DNA of 64,000 bases from Rhineura floridana (taxonomy: Eukaryota > Chordata > Lepidosauria > Squamata > Rhineuridae). The notes under the pieces were generated by a model. It searched no databases, was not told the origin of the DNA, and saw only the letters and a program-made list of their open reading frames with translations. The DNA lies in NCBI RefSeq assembly GCF_030035675.1, contig NC_084483.1, positions 2,666,501 to 2,730,500 on the forward strand. The letters are read 5' to 3'. The position numbers were made by a program, and so were the translations under genes. How positions within the stretch are numbered: position 1 is the stretch's first letter; every line of letters begins with the position of its first letter. Shown here one piece after another: positions 44,800-58,300 of the stretch.

Positions 44800-46191
44800 A
44801 ATAGTTTCAGCTATCTTTTCGACAGGCTTTCCCTTTGTATGCACATGGATGTTATACCACAGACTTGCTCTGGTGAAAAAACAGTATTCTTCTGGCCTTC
44901 TTGGTGGATGCCACTTTGACAATAATCACTATACTTTTTTTCAATGGCACATTTGTCTTTAATGAAACAGTATTTCAAATATTCAAATTTTATTTCATTT
45001 TGTCCCAGAGTCAAGATTAGACAGGTAAATTTTGCATATTTACCAGTTAACTACAAGGCCAACATTCCAAGATTTTTTTTAAACCGCTACAAATATAGGT
45101 CATTCTTCACAACCTACTCACAGTTCCATATATAAATATCTGGGTGATTTTAAATAACATTTAACAATTATATATTTTTTAAAAAGCAGTAATTACTTGG
45201 CACTGAGTTTCTATGTGTTCAAATTTAATACAATTCAGCTTTTTGTAGTTTTGTACCAGTAATTAAAGTTCAGACTTTTTTTTAACATATTACTTTCAAT
45301 AATTATATCTGGGAATCCAGTCCCAGATGACATTCCAATCTTGCCCCTTTTTATTATTATTAAAAAAAACTTTTAAGCCCAATGGTAATGAAAGACGATA
45401 TCATGGTACCGAAACAAAAAAGGAAAAAAATATTGGAAGAACTTCTGTGCGCATTCCATAGGAGAAAACAACTATCTAGTGCCATATTCATAAAGCTGGA
45501 AAAATACATTTGAGAGAGAAAAATGCAAGAGGTTTGGATAATAAATTTGCAACAACCACACAAATTGCTGCTTTTTTAGGAAATGCAATATAAAAAGTGT
45601 CCCCATAACTTTGCCATCTAGTTAAAGGATTCATGGTCAATTTCCATGTGACTTAATTTCAGGTGCCTTATGTTTTTGGAACCCAAAATAGTTTGCAGTT
45701 TGACCCAATTTCAGAGTTCTTAAAGCAAGATGTAAAGACACTGATTTCAGAGTTCTTACGATATATAGACAACGGACAGCATAGGATAAAGGCAGAAGGA
45801 TGCAAAGATAAACCACTACAACCATTACAAGAGCTGTTGTCCAAAGGTTCTCTCATGCTAACAGAGTTCCATCCATGATGAGCTACAGACAAATGCCAAC
45901 AGCATTATAGCAATAAACCAAGAAAAACTACTGGAATTACCCAACTGCCTACTGGGAAGGAACAATGTGGCTGACAGGCCACTCTTGCCCTTGTTTTGTT
46001 TGCAGAGAAGTGGTCCAATTAAGTAGTCAAAAATAGCCACATTATAAAATAACTAACAAAAGGAACCAGAACCTGGCCCTTGGGTCAGAGGGCACAGAAA
46101 GGCCTTTCAATGTCACGTAGCTGAATGAGTTCAAAGATTGGCAATAAAGGAATGCGAGCAATGGAGCTATGATGGGAGTAAGCTTTGGAGT
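44800..46191 (-). other. ACTR2: 3' UTR of ACTR2 (approximate)
   Basis: AT-rich, free of recognisable repeats, immediately downstream of the ACTR2 stop codon. AATAAA signals on the minus strand lie at 45,350-45,355 and 44,989-44,994. Either could end a transcript. The lower limit is a guess, bounded by the L2 tail at 44.4-44.5 kb. Confidence 0.6.
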
Positions 46192-46362
46192 CTATCTAAC
46201 AGTCACACCAAGCTTCTCAAGCACACGCACTCCCTTCTCTTGGTATTCTTGTCTGGTCATCCAGAAGTTGTCTTTGTCTTTCATGATGTCTGCTAGAACT
46301 GCACCTCCTAGGAATACCATGTGCTTTCGACGAGGTGGATCTTCAATACGAATCTTAAATTT
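46192..46362 (-). CDS. ACTR2: ACTR2 last coding exon (residues 339-394 and stop)
   Basis: Reads [20 protein letters not shown], then [20 protein letters not shown] and ends LEKLGVTVR with stop TAG at 46,192-46,194. The acceptor is TTCCTGTTAAG before AAATTT. It enters in phase 0 after the serine of the previous exon. It holds the C-terminal subdomain 1 part of the actin fold (FLGGAVLA is the actin 'GGSILASL'-equivalent helix). Confidence 0.98.
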   Translation of the reverse strand, partial: KFKIRIEDPPRRKHMVFLGGAVLADIMKDKDNFWMTRQEYQEKGVRVLEKLGVTVR

Positions 46363-49300
46363 CTTAACAGGAAAAAGAAATAAACAACATTACTTGAGGC
46401 TATAGAGTAAAGCTGCCAAAACTATAATAATGCCAGAACTGGCACTCAAAATAGCTCTCACTCTTTCTGGGTGAGCAATGACTATACTACTGGAATATTA
46501 GTAGCCACCATGGATAAAAGTTTAGCTTGGGGGATTATGGGCAATTCTGCAAGTCGGAAATGGAACTGCAGTTTCCAAACGTGACTTTCCCCAGTGCACT
46601 AATCTGAATGTGTAGCCCATCACATTCCAAAAACTGAAATATACGTTGCAAAAAACAAGTAACAGCAGGATCTGCATTTGGCAAAAACCGAGCGCATTCC
46701 ACATTTTGCCTTGTTCCCAGGAAGTGTTAAGGGACATATCAGAACTCTGATTTCCTCTTTGCAGCTTTGGGCTTGCTCTGCGTCCTTGTAGATGTGGACC
46801 CAAGAACAACAGCAATGCTGAAAAACATAGCATGCTTTGCATGTTCTACACAGAAAACGGAAAGACATTTCAGATCCAGAAATACTTACAAAAATATTTA
46901 ATGTGGACTGATAGGAAGATGTATGTTTCTAATCACTTAAAGTTCTGTAACTGATAAACCACTGTATTCTAGAAGGTCTATATTTTACATTTCATAGAGC
47001 TGCAACCCGGTTAAAGAACTTTCAAGTTATCACTACGCTGAATACAATCCATTAATGTTTGGATGCATACATCTTAGAGGCATTTATCTTATGCCACCTT
47101 CAATTTTTATACACACTGGTATAAAAACGGTGCTTTTTAAATATGCTGTCCATTCAATCAGGGGCCTCTTTTAGACAATTTAAATGTTACCAGATTTATC
47201 AAAGCTATTACCAAGATAGCACAAGAAGCAGGTAGCTCAGAAATTTTTCTATAAAATACTCATTGATGCTAGTAAACAAACAAACAAAAAAAAAAACCAA
47301 AAAAAAATAAATAAATCAAAGTCTGAACTCTGTTCACATATAATTTTGAGAAGGCAATGTTTGGTATTTTTGCAAGTCTGTACATAAGGAAACATTTAAT
47401 AAGTCAGAGTAGCAGAACTTAGTATAAAGAGATTCTGCTAAAATGGAGGGCTGTAATACAATTACTGAAGTTCTTGTTCTGATCAGTAAGACAACACAGC
47501 TCTATAGTGTTCAGTGATGAATGTGGGTAAGTGATGTGGTTGTTTTCTAAAAAAAAATTGAATTGGGGGTGATGGGAATTGGGAGTCCAGCAGCAGAGGC
47601 TATTGGTTCCCCACCTCTGCCTTAGAAAGCGGTCTAATTTAACAAGTGTGTTTTACCTGTACTTAATAAACAAAGGTGAAAACTTTGAAACTGCCAAGGC
47701 TGCTGGGTATTTGTTGTCAGTATTCATTCATTGTTACTAATGAACTTGTGAAACAGAAACTTTTCTGCAGAAAAATAACGCCCTGGAAATTTTTCTGCCC
47801 TAATAATAATAATAATAATAATAATAAATTTAATTTCTTCGTCGCCTATCTGGCCAATGGCCACTCTAGGCGACTTACAAAATTATTAAAATACAATTAA
47901 TAAAATACAGTAATACAATAAAAACAATAGATCTGCAACAACAATATTAAAACTGGGTAGGAGGCATTACAATTATATTGATTAACCCTCCCCGGATACC
48001 CCAAAGGCCTGCTGAAAAAGCCAGGTCTTTAAGGCTTTCCGAAATACATTTAGGGAAGAGGCATGCCGGAGATCTTGTGGGAGGGAGTTCCAAAGAGTGG
48101 GGGCCGCCACTGAGAATGCCCTCTCTCTTGTACCCGCCAATCTGGCTGTTTTTGTTGGCGGGATTGAGAGAAGGCCCTGTGTGGCCGATCTTGTCGGGCG
48201 GCATAATTGGTGGCGTTGAAGGCGCTCCGTGAGATAAACTGGGCCGAAACCGTATAGGGATTTAAAGGTCAATACCAACACCTTGAATTGGGCTCGGAAA
48301 ACAACTGGAAGCCAGTGTAGGTCGAACAACACTGGTGTGATGTGATCTCGGCAGCGACTATTCGTAAGTAGTCGAGCCGCCGCATTTTGTATCAGTTGTA
48401 ATTTCCGGACCGTTTTCAAGGGTAACCCCACGTAGAGCGCATTACAGTAGTCCAAACGAGAGGTGATCAGGGTGTGTACCACCAGTGGGAGCTGATGAAC
48501 AGGAAGGTAGGGTTGCAGCCTTCGTATGAGGTGTAGTTGGTACCAGGCTGCCCGGCTCACTGCCGAAATCTGAGCCTCCATGGACAGCCTGGAATCAAGC
48601 ACAACCCCAAGGCTGCGGACCTGGTCCTTTAGGGGTAAACTCACCCTACATCACTGATGTCGATAGGTTAAAGCAGACAGAGCTAATTTGTTTCAGGACC
48701 ACACTGAGGGTTTACCACCCCTTTGAGGGTGACATTCTAGCATGCATGCCCACTCATTCACACGAACTCATGGAGCACACACAAATTTATGTTCTGCCAG
48801 GAGAGGGGGGGGGGAGAAGGGGACAGATTCAGCAGCATTTGTGGTTCTGCAGAGCAGCAGTAGGACAGGAGAACAAATGTAAAGCCTTTTTACCCTTGCA
48901 AAAGGGTCCTTTGGTGTGATGCCATTGTTAGAATGCCTTCAGAGAGAACAGGAAGGAGCGCTTCTACCTATTTCCTTAGTCTCTCTGAGAAGTCCAGCAG
49001 GAGGGTTGAAACCTCTCTGCTCTAACCAGTGCAATGATGGAGCCATGTTACCTGCTGAGGGATTTTTAAAAAAACAACAGATTTTAAGAGGAACCCAAAT
49101 TGTTGGGCAGCTTCAGGACCCACCAGAAATTCCTACGGGTCTGTATACAGCATGAGCTTTAGCCACCCCTGATTACAGAATTGTATTTTATATTGTTGTG
49201 ACCCGCCCTACTAGTGAAGGGTGGGTAACTATTATTATTACATTATTATTACTACTGCTACTGAAAGATGAAGACCCTTTAAGAACTTCAGTTGAAAATA

Positions 49301-52300
49301 AATTGTTAGTCATTCCACTGTTAGTCATGAAGTGGAAAACAAAAATAAATCAGTTCCTCCTTACAGTTCCAGTTTAACGGTTGCCTCTACAAAAAGTATT
49401 ATACTACAGAGAACACTAGAAAGATCTTCACACATTTACCTCAAAAGTCAGTACAGTCCAAGGCACTGAACAGCTTAAAGCAATTTCATGTACCGCTGTA
49501 ATTTCTATTTGACGTTGGCCATTCAACGTTTGTAAACTTAATCAAGACTGTCTCACCTTATTTTTGACCACCTTGCTCCCTCTAGTGACAGTCCTGTATA
49601 TGACTGGTTTGAAGGTAGGTACTTACTGAAAGTTTCTCCACATCACCTTTCAGGACCCGTTCCAGGTAAAGTTGTTTAAGTTCACGTTCCAGTCGTGAAG
49701 GCAGCCCTGGGTACATAGTGGAACCTCCAGATAACACAATGTGCTTATAGAACTCAGACCTAAAGATGGAACACATTCCTTGTAGTGCAAACAATCAGCA
49801 TGAATGCAGCAACTCGTGTGTAAGACATGCTTTCCCTTCCATAAAGAGTAACCACCATTAAATATGCAAATATTCTAAACAAATAATAGAATAGTCTTAT
49901 ATTTCTCCCATTCAGTATTCTCCTTCGGTAGCAATACAGGAGTAGTGAATACTGTATGGATGATTGGTAACCTTTTTTTTTCTAGCCCTCGAACCTTAGC
50001 TATCTTTTCAAGTACTCTCCTCTGTAAACACAACACGTCATGCAATGTCAGGAAGTGGCCCATCCCCATCCAGTCTTCTACCCTCACACAGACTGTGTAT
50101 GCTAGCTTTTCCTGGTCCTACCTGGTGTCAATATCAGCAGCTTGGATGGTGTTGAACAGCAACTCAGCAACACCAACTCCCTCCACATTGATCAAGTGAG
50201 GCTGGAACAGAGCTTCTGGTGCCTCAAACCTTTCACCACCAACTTTAATAATTCTGCCATCTGGGAGCTATAGAACAGAATGTGAAGTTACTAATAAAAG
50301 TTACTAATAAAATGCAGACAGTGTTTAGATATATCACTAGAAACCCCTCTAGCAATGCAAGGTTAATTCAAGTGCATGATGGGGGAAAGTTACTATACCC
50401 TCTTTTGTTGCATTTGTAGCTTAGCCTTCAATCTATTCGAGTTCTAGCTTTTATTATGGATTTCATACGCTACATTCTGAGCACGCATTAAGAATGTGGC
50501 TGCCTTTAGACTTTTGTTTATTTATCTGGGTGTTTAGGGCCATGTGTACAGTAGGGCCCTGCTTTTCAGCGTTCCGCTAATATGGCAGCTTTCAATTAGA
50601 GTAAGGCCCCACTCATACAATGCTTGTTCCGCTTTCATGGCGTTTTTCAGGCGCCGGGCACCATTTTATTGACAGAGTTCCGCTTTTCGGCGGGTCTCTT
50701 TTAGGCGGAGGTCTGGAATGGAACCCGCTGTATGAGTGGGGCCCTACTGTACCAAGTTTCAGTTTACTACTAGTTAATTTTCTGGGGGGAGGGAGTACCT
50801 CACAAAGCAAGTAGACCAGAAAACTCTCTCTAGGAACAGAATACTCACTGATGCCAATATACAATGATTAAGAGAGCTGAGGATGACTGTCACTATACAC
50901 TAAAGGGAAAATGTTTGGCAAAGATGACAAAGAAATTCACTACCAATCCCCTGTTCTATTCTAGAAGTCTGGCCTGTTCCTTAAAACCACACTCTCACAA
51001 ACGTGGATATAACTGCCTCGGACGAAGGCAAGAATGAACTGGAGTGGGAGGGGCATCTTTACTTCAGTACATTCTTGCCTTCAGACGCTAGATGGCGCTA
51101 TTACCCACGTCATGGCATGCTACCTGGGGAAAACCACATGCACAGCCACCATGGTGTTTGCTTTGTGGGTTTTTCTCTGACTTTTGACCAAAAGACACAG
51201 CTGGCGCAAGACTGGCAGCATCACATTATATGCGGCAGTGTCACATTATATGCTTTTTTATCTTCCCCCTCTCTTCTGACTCTTAAAATGTACTTATTTT
51301 TAAATAACACCATACTTTTAGACAAAGCCTCCAAGGTGTCTTACAACAGTTTTTTTTTAAAAAAACCCACAATACTTTGGGGAAAAGTCAGGGACAGAGA
51401 GAAACTCATTGGAAGCATTTACTTCCTACTCTCTCCAGGAAAGTAGTAAGTTGGATAACTATGGTAGTTACTGTGTGAAGTTGGGCAGCTATCAAGAGGT
51501 TATGTCTTCAGATGACTCATTGGCTTCCATTAAGCCTCATAAGATTTAATGGAGCAGTAGAATTTGGAACAAAGCAAACAATTTGAAAAACAAACACTTA
51601 AGAAAAAAGGTTTCACTTAAATCAGTATCTGAAATAGTTCCCAAAGTGTCTGAGCTTAAGAATGCAGCCACATGTCTCTTAAGTGATACTCACCGTGTAG
51701 GACTCAACTAACACAGTAGTTTCCAAGGCCAGTTTCTGCTCCTGCTCAATGTTGTAGCCCACATAGCAGAGCTTTTCTTTAATCATACGAACTGTCTCAA
51801 AATCAGCGGAATGGTTGAAGGCATATCCTCGTAGTAAAAGCAGCTGGTATGAAAATAAGTTAATTAGTGGCAAACCTGAAAACTATTCTCCCTTCTACAT
51901 ATAGCTTTTAAAAAGAAAAGCAGGCTTCTGAAAGCTATATTAACACAGTAATTAATTTGTTAAGTAACTTGGAGTCCTTCAGGTAACAAGTAATTAATTA
52001 ATAACCGCCACCACCACCTGTAAAGTATGGCAAGTAGGAAAATAATCAAATCACGCAGATTAAGACAACTGATCTTTCAAGTTCAGAAATTTAGCCTGTT
52101 CATGGCAATAGCCCACAAGTTTGTATATTTAAATGAGAGATGATTCTCACTTTTTTCTTCAAACTCTGGTATGAATACCACGTTTAAGATATATAACAGC
52201 ATCTCATCAAGCATGAAGGGAACATACAGATTTTCATTTTGGGGGGAAACCGATCGATTGGTTACCAAATTGTGCTCCTTATAGGTCTGTTATTGAAAAT

Positions 52301-55300
52301 AGTCCCAAAATTTTAGTTTGCTGCTAATCTCCTTACAAGGCTAGCGATATGAAGCATATTCAGCCAGGGCATGTCTTCTCCCAGATGTTCCCCCACCACT
52401 ACAAGTCTAAGGTCTTGCAGGGAGGCCTCGTTCGACTACCTTGGATTGTATTCAATGTTAGTCCTCCCCAGAGTAGACTCATTGAAATTAATAGGAATGA
52501 CTAACTTAGGTCCATTAGTTTCAATGGGTCTGCTCTGAGTAGGACTAACATTGAACACAATCCCTTTATTGTTCATGAGGCAAGATCTACTGGTGTCCAG
52601 GGAAAGGGCTTTCATCAGGTCACTTCCTTACCTAGTTTGAGCCATGCTATTAAAAATTTATTTATTCACTCGTACATTCTAAGTTAATCTTTTCGGGAGA
52701 GTGCTTTTATTTTATTTCTCCATTGCTACTACATGATTGCGCTATGACGTTAGTTTACATTTTTCATTTTTATCCTAATACTGCTGTAAATTGCCTCATG
52801 TTTCCATGGACAGAAAAGTGGTTAAACTGTAAATTTGTTTCTTGTAAACACATTTTTCGAGCAACCAAAAAGATGATTGTACACATAGACATCACCAAAT
52901 GGTCAATATAGGAATCAAATTGATTATATAATTGGTAGCAGAAGATGGAGAAGTTCCATACTTTCTGCAAAAACAAGACCAGGAGCAGACTGCGGTACAG
53001 ATCATGAACTAGTTGTATCAAAAATCAGAGTAAAGCTAAAGAACAACAACAAAGCACTCATAATGCCAAAATACAATTTAAATACCATCCCAGAAGAATA
53101 TAAAGATCAAATAAGAAACAGGTTTGAGGCTTTAAACTTAGTTGACAGAGAACCAGAAGAACTATGAAGTCAGTGACATTATCAGGGAAGAATGCAAAAA
53201 GACAAAACCTCTCGTTAAAAAGAGAGAAAGACCTCAATGGATGACTGAAGAAACTCTTAAAATGGTTAAAGAGAGAAGGAAAGCAAAAGCAAAAAGAGAT
53301 AGAAACACAGTAAGAACCCTTAATGCAATAATACAGTGACTAGTACGTAGGGACAAAGAGAATGATTACAGTAGTTATTGTATAGAAATAGAAGAGGAAA
53401 ACAAAAAGGGTAGAAGAGCCCAATTCCAAAAGATTAGAGAAATGAAAGGGAAATTTAAACCTAGAGTAGGGATGTTGAATAATCAACAGGGGAACACACT
53501 GACTGACCAAGATGAAGTAAAAGGAAGATGGAAGCAATACACTGAAGAACTCTATAAAAGAGATGCTAGGATGACAAATTCATTCATATGATGAACAGCC
53601 AGAAATTTTAGAATGTGAGCTGAAAGCTGCTCTTAAAGTACTTGGTAGAAACAAATCCCCAGGAATAGATGGCATACCAATAGAGTTGCTACAAGCTACT
53701 GAGACTGAATCTCTCCAAATTTTGACAAAAATCTGTCAAGAAATATGGAAAACTAAACAATGGCCCACAGACTGGAAGTGTTCAATATATATCCCAATTC
53801 CAAAGAAAAGGGATCCTAGGGAATGCAGTAATTATCCAACTATTGCCTTACTATCTCATGCAAGCAAAGTAATGCTCGAGATTCTACAACAAAGGCTCTT
53901 ACCATATATGGAGTGAGAAATGCCAGATGTCCAAGCTGGATTTAAAAAGGGAAGAGGCACCAGAGATCATATTGCAAACATACGTTGGATAATGGAACGG
54001 AGCAAGGCATTTCAGAAGGAAATCACCCTGTGCTTTATAGATTACAGCAAAGCCTTTGACTGTGTAGATCATGAAAAACTATGGAATGCTTTAAAAGAAA
54101 TGGGGATGCCACAGCGTCTGATTGTCCTGATGCGCAACCTATATCTGGACTAGAGGCTACTGTAAGGACAGAATATGGAGAAACTGATTGGTTCCCCACT
54201 GGAAAGGGTGTGAGACAGAGGTGTATTTTATCACCCTATTTATTTAATCTATACGTAGAACATATCATACGGAAAGCATATCATACGGATTGGACCAAGA
54301 TGGAGGTGTGAAAACTGGAGGGAGAAATATCAATAATTTAAGATATGCAGGTGATATTATACTGCTAGCAGAAATCAGTAATTATTTAAAACGAATGCTG
54401 ATGGAATTTAAAGAGGAAAGCACAAAAGCAGGGCTACAGCTGAATGTCAAAAAGATTAAAGTAATGTCAACAGAAGATTTATGCAACTTTAAAGTTGACA
54501 ATGAGGACATTGAACTTGTCAAGGATTATCAATACCTCGGCACAGTCATTAACCAAAATGGAGACAATAGTCAAGAAATCAGAAGAAGGCTAGGACTGGG
54601 GAGGGCAGCTATGAGAGAACTAGAAAAGGTCCTCAAATGCAAAGATGTATCACTGAACACTAAAGTCAGGATCATTCAGACCATGATATTCCTGATCTCT
54701 ATGTATGGATGTGAAAGTTGGACAGTGAAAAGAGCAGATAAGAGAAAAATCAACTCATTTGAAATGCGGTGTTCGGGAAGAGCTTTGCGCATATCTTGGA
54801 CTGCGAAAAAGACAAATAATTGGGTGTTAGAACAAATTAAACCAGAACTATCACTAGAAGCTAAAATGATGAAACTGAGGTTATCCTACTTTGGATACAT
54901 AATGAGAAGACATGATTCACTAGAAAAGACAATAATGCTGGGAAAAACAGAAGGGAGTAGAAAAAGAGGAAGGCCAAAGAAGAGATGGATTGATTCCATA
55001 AAGGAAGCCACAGACCTGAACTTACAAGATCTGAACAGGGTGGTTCATGACACATGCTCTTGGAGGTCGCTGATTCATAGGGTCGCCATGAGTCATAGTC
55101 AACTTGAAGGCACATAAAAACAAATTTTTGAAAACAGTGAACAGATCCCTGACAAGATGCTGCTTCAGTATTCTTAAGAGACAAATGTGGTCTTTCAGGA
55201 AATTCCTAATATAGTTATGCAAATTATATCTCCAGACCCCCATCCGGCACTGCTTTCTATCATTCCTGAAAATATGCAACATCTCTTCACCCTTTTCACC

Positions 55301-58300
55301 GCAGAAAAAACTGAAATTGCTCACCATTGGAAACATAACTCTTCATTTACTATGGACGGGTGGTGGCGTAAGGTTTGGGAGCTGGCTTTATTAGAGAAGC
55401 ATTCCTCCACAAAGTAAAGTTAGTCAAGGAATAACTAAAATTGACAAATTTGATGAAGTGTGGTGGCCATTCCTAATTTTCCTTAGTAAGGATGTTTGTA
55501 CCCAGAAACAGCCACCCTCTCAGTTACACTTCTGCCCTGGTCAAACTAGTCACTCTCTGAAGTTCTTAATAACTTTGCATTTTTATAGTTATGAAAGTAT
55601 TGGTAATGTATAACTGTAATTACTCCTTCCCCCTTTTTATATATCATTCTCAATTTCTCCCCTCTTTTAAACTGCATTGTACACTTACCATCCCTGAATT
55701 TTCTGTTCAGTTTTAAAAAACAATAACAATGTGGTTTTTTTATATATAGAGATATAGATAGATATAGATATAGATAGATATATAGATATAGATATATAAA
55801 GGGACAAAAGTGCACTGTTCGCACCTGAGCTTTGAGTATTTTGTTTGGATACATGGAATATAGATATCACATAAAATGTAAAGTTCTCCAGCTCTGTCTT
55901 AACGTTTCAACCTTATATATACACTGTTATTCTACTGTTATAACCTCAGCAATTAAAAAACCATGTTCATGTTAAGAACATCGACCACTAGCACTGGGCA
56001 CTCACACTCCGGCAGTATTTTGAAGACAGGCTATTTATTCTCTTGTTGCAAAGGAGATTTGCAATGTTAACATCTTCAAACAGAATCATGATGGCTACCC
56101 TATCTCAAGAGTTCTTAATTACATTCGGAGTGAATCTCCTTCAAGTCAATGAAACGTATTTAGGCTTCCCCAACTGTGTAATGCCAAAGTTCCACTCATC
56201 AGCCTTGACAAAAAATAATACCGTATCATATCAGTTTGAGCTTAGCTGTAAATGCTGTCCATGCCTGGCTTATGAGCAGCCACTCCTTTGGTAGTTCTAG
56301 TGTCCTCAGAAGCTCAGGGGGTAGTGGCCTGGAAGACAGGATTGTGGTGACCCCTAAGTACTGGAATTCCCTCCAGACTGAGCAGCATCTGGCAAATTCA
56401 TTGTACAGCTTTAGGCAAATGCTGAAGATGCACCTCTTTACCTTGGCCTTTGATATCTGAGATGTAGAATCCATCCTTTTTGTGAATTTAAGTGTTCTTA
56501 ATACTGTATCTTAAAATTGTTGTAACCTGCCCTGGATAATAAATGATGACGACGACGACAACTAGTACTGTGAGCAATATGGAATTAGAAGCAAATTGAT
56601 GGAGGAATGTCACAAGGTATGGGACGCAGGAAGTCAGTTCCTTTATACCAGCAATGTGGGCTGTGGTCTCAATGAGAGTTTCAGCCAAGCCACACCCACC
56701 CTCCCTACATTTGACATCATATATGACATCAGGTACAGGGCAGGTAGAGGATGAAAGTGATCAGTGACCCCTGCAAGCACCATCATGATAGTCAAGGCTT
56801 GCTTGCAAAGTAAAAGGACTTTGCAGACCCCACCAATCAGTTAATTGTTTATGCTTGCAAAGCCCTGTAGTGTCTTCACAGGGCTTTGCAAGCCTGAACA
56901 ATTACCTGATCAGCAGTACTTGCAAAGCCTTGGGCCCCCGCAAAGGAAAACACTTCACCTGATGCTATGCTAACATTAAGTGACTGGCAGGTGGGTGACC
57001 TGCTCACATGTCAAAATGGCCCATGGGGGCCTCCAGCCTACCAGCTGCAAACAGCTCCCCACCTCTGCCTTATGCCAATCTAACCAGTGCATTACAGATA
57101 TAACGAATGTTAAGTTATGTCGCTGTGCAAGCATTGCTAAGAACCCCATAAACTATAATGTGCATATTGAAAGCCAGGGCTGGCGCCAGAGGGTGGCCAG
57201 ATCGGGCCCCGGCTGAGGGCCCCTCCTTAGTGTGGGTAGCGCTCCCTTCCGCGATCTGTGGCAGCGTCGCCTCCCAACCCTGCTGTGGATCACAGAGATG
57301 GAGCTCCCAGGCACCCTCCTACTACTGCGCAGGCCAGCAACACCCAACTGTATGTCCCACCTACCTCTCCCTTGAAGTAAATGCTGGTAGTGCTGCGGGT
57401 GCAAGTCTGCCATCAACCAAGTTGGCAGCCGAGGTTTCCCTAAGGGGCTGATGCCCCTGCCGCCATCTTGGTTGATAGCAGCTATGCCGCAGGTAGCACG
57501 CATGCGTGCCATCAATCAAGATGGCAGCAGAGGCATCAGCCGCTTAGGGAAGCCTTGGCCTTCATCTTGGTTGATGGCAGGCATGCACGCACAGCACAAG
57601 CATTTGTTGCGACAGAACAAATCCTCTCCCAAGGAATATCCCCCCCCCAAAAAAGCATAGGTAGGTAGGTAGGTAGGTGTGGCATGCATGCGGGTGTCAG
57701 GGCCCGGGGCAGGCTGGTGCCCAAGGGCCCCGGCATGCCTAGCCCTGGTGATAGCAAAGATGGGTTCCAGGGGTAGCTGTAAATATGAATTGGAGGGAAG
57801 AAGAGGCGGGCACAGAAGCAGCTTACAACTCAACTACAGTCAAGTTCCTGCCTTCAAGTATTTCAAAAATACCTCCTTCTTTCCCAGGAAGGCTCTATGA
57901 AGAACCAATAATATATTGTCAGGAATGACCCACTGGTTTCTGTTCTCTCTCACTGTAGGCTTGTACTAAGAGATTACGCTTTCTGTTCAGATCTAACATC
58001 ACTAACTTACCTTGATGAGGTATCTGGTAATATCTCTACCAGCAATATCTAGTCTTCTGGTGAGATGAGGAAGAGAAAAGCCTTCATAGACTGGACAAAT
58101 GTGAGTAACACCATCTCCAGAATCCACAACAACACCAGTCAGTAAACCTGTACAAGAATAACAGCAAAAGCCCGTGACAGCATGTCAACTGGGAGCCTGT
58201 TTTCAGGCCCAGGGAACAAAAATAGCTTTGACCCACGCAGAATTCTCCTGAATCTCCGTCTCAGTGGCTTTTGACACCAACTAAAGTATCATTATGGAAA

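Noticed and set aside
49582-49626. Alternative Arp2 C-terminus from reading past the exon 8 donor
   Set aside because: A perfect GTAAGT donor ends the exon at 49,627. The read-through residues are intronic and not conserved.
51003-51446. 147-codon open frame in ACTR2 intron 6
   Set aside because: No family resemblance, odd composition, and it lies on the strand opposite the gene within an intron.
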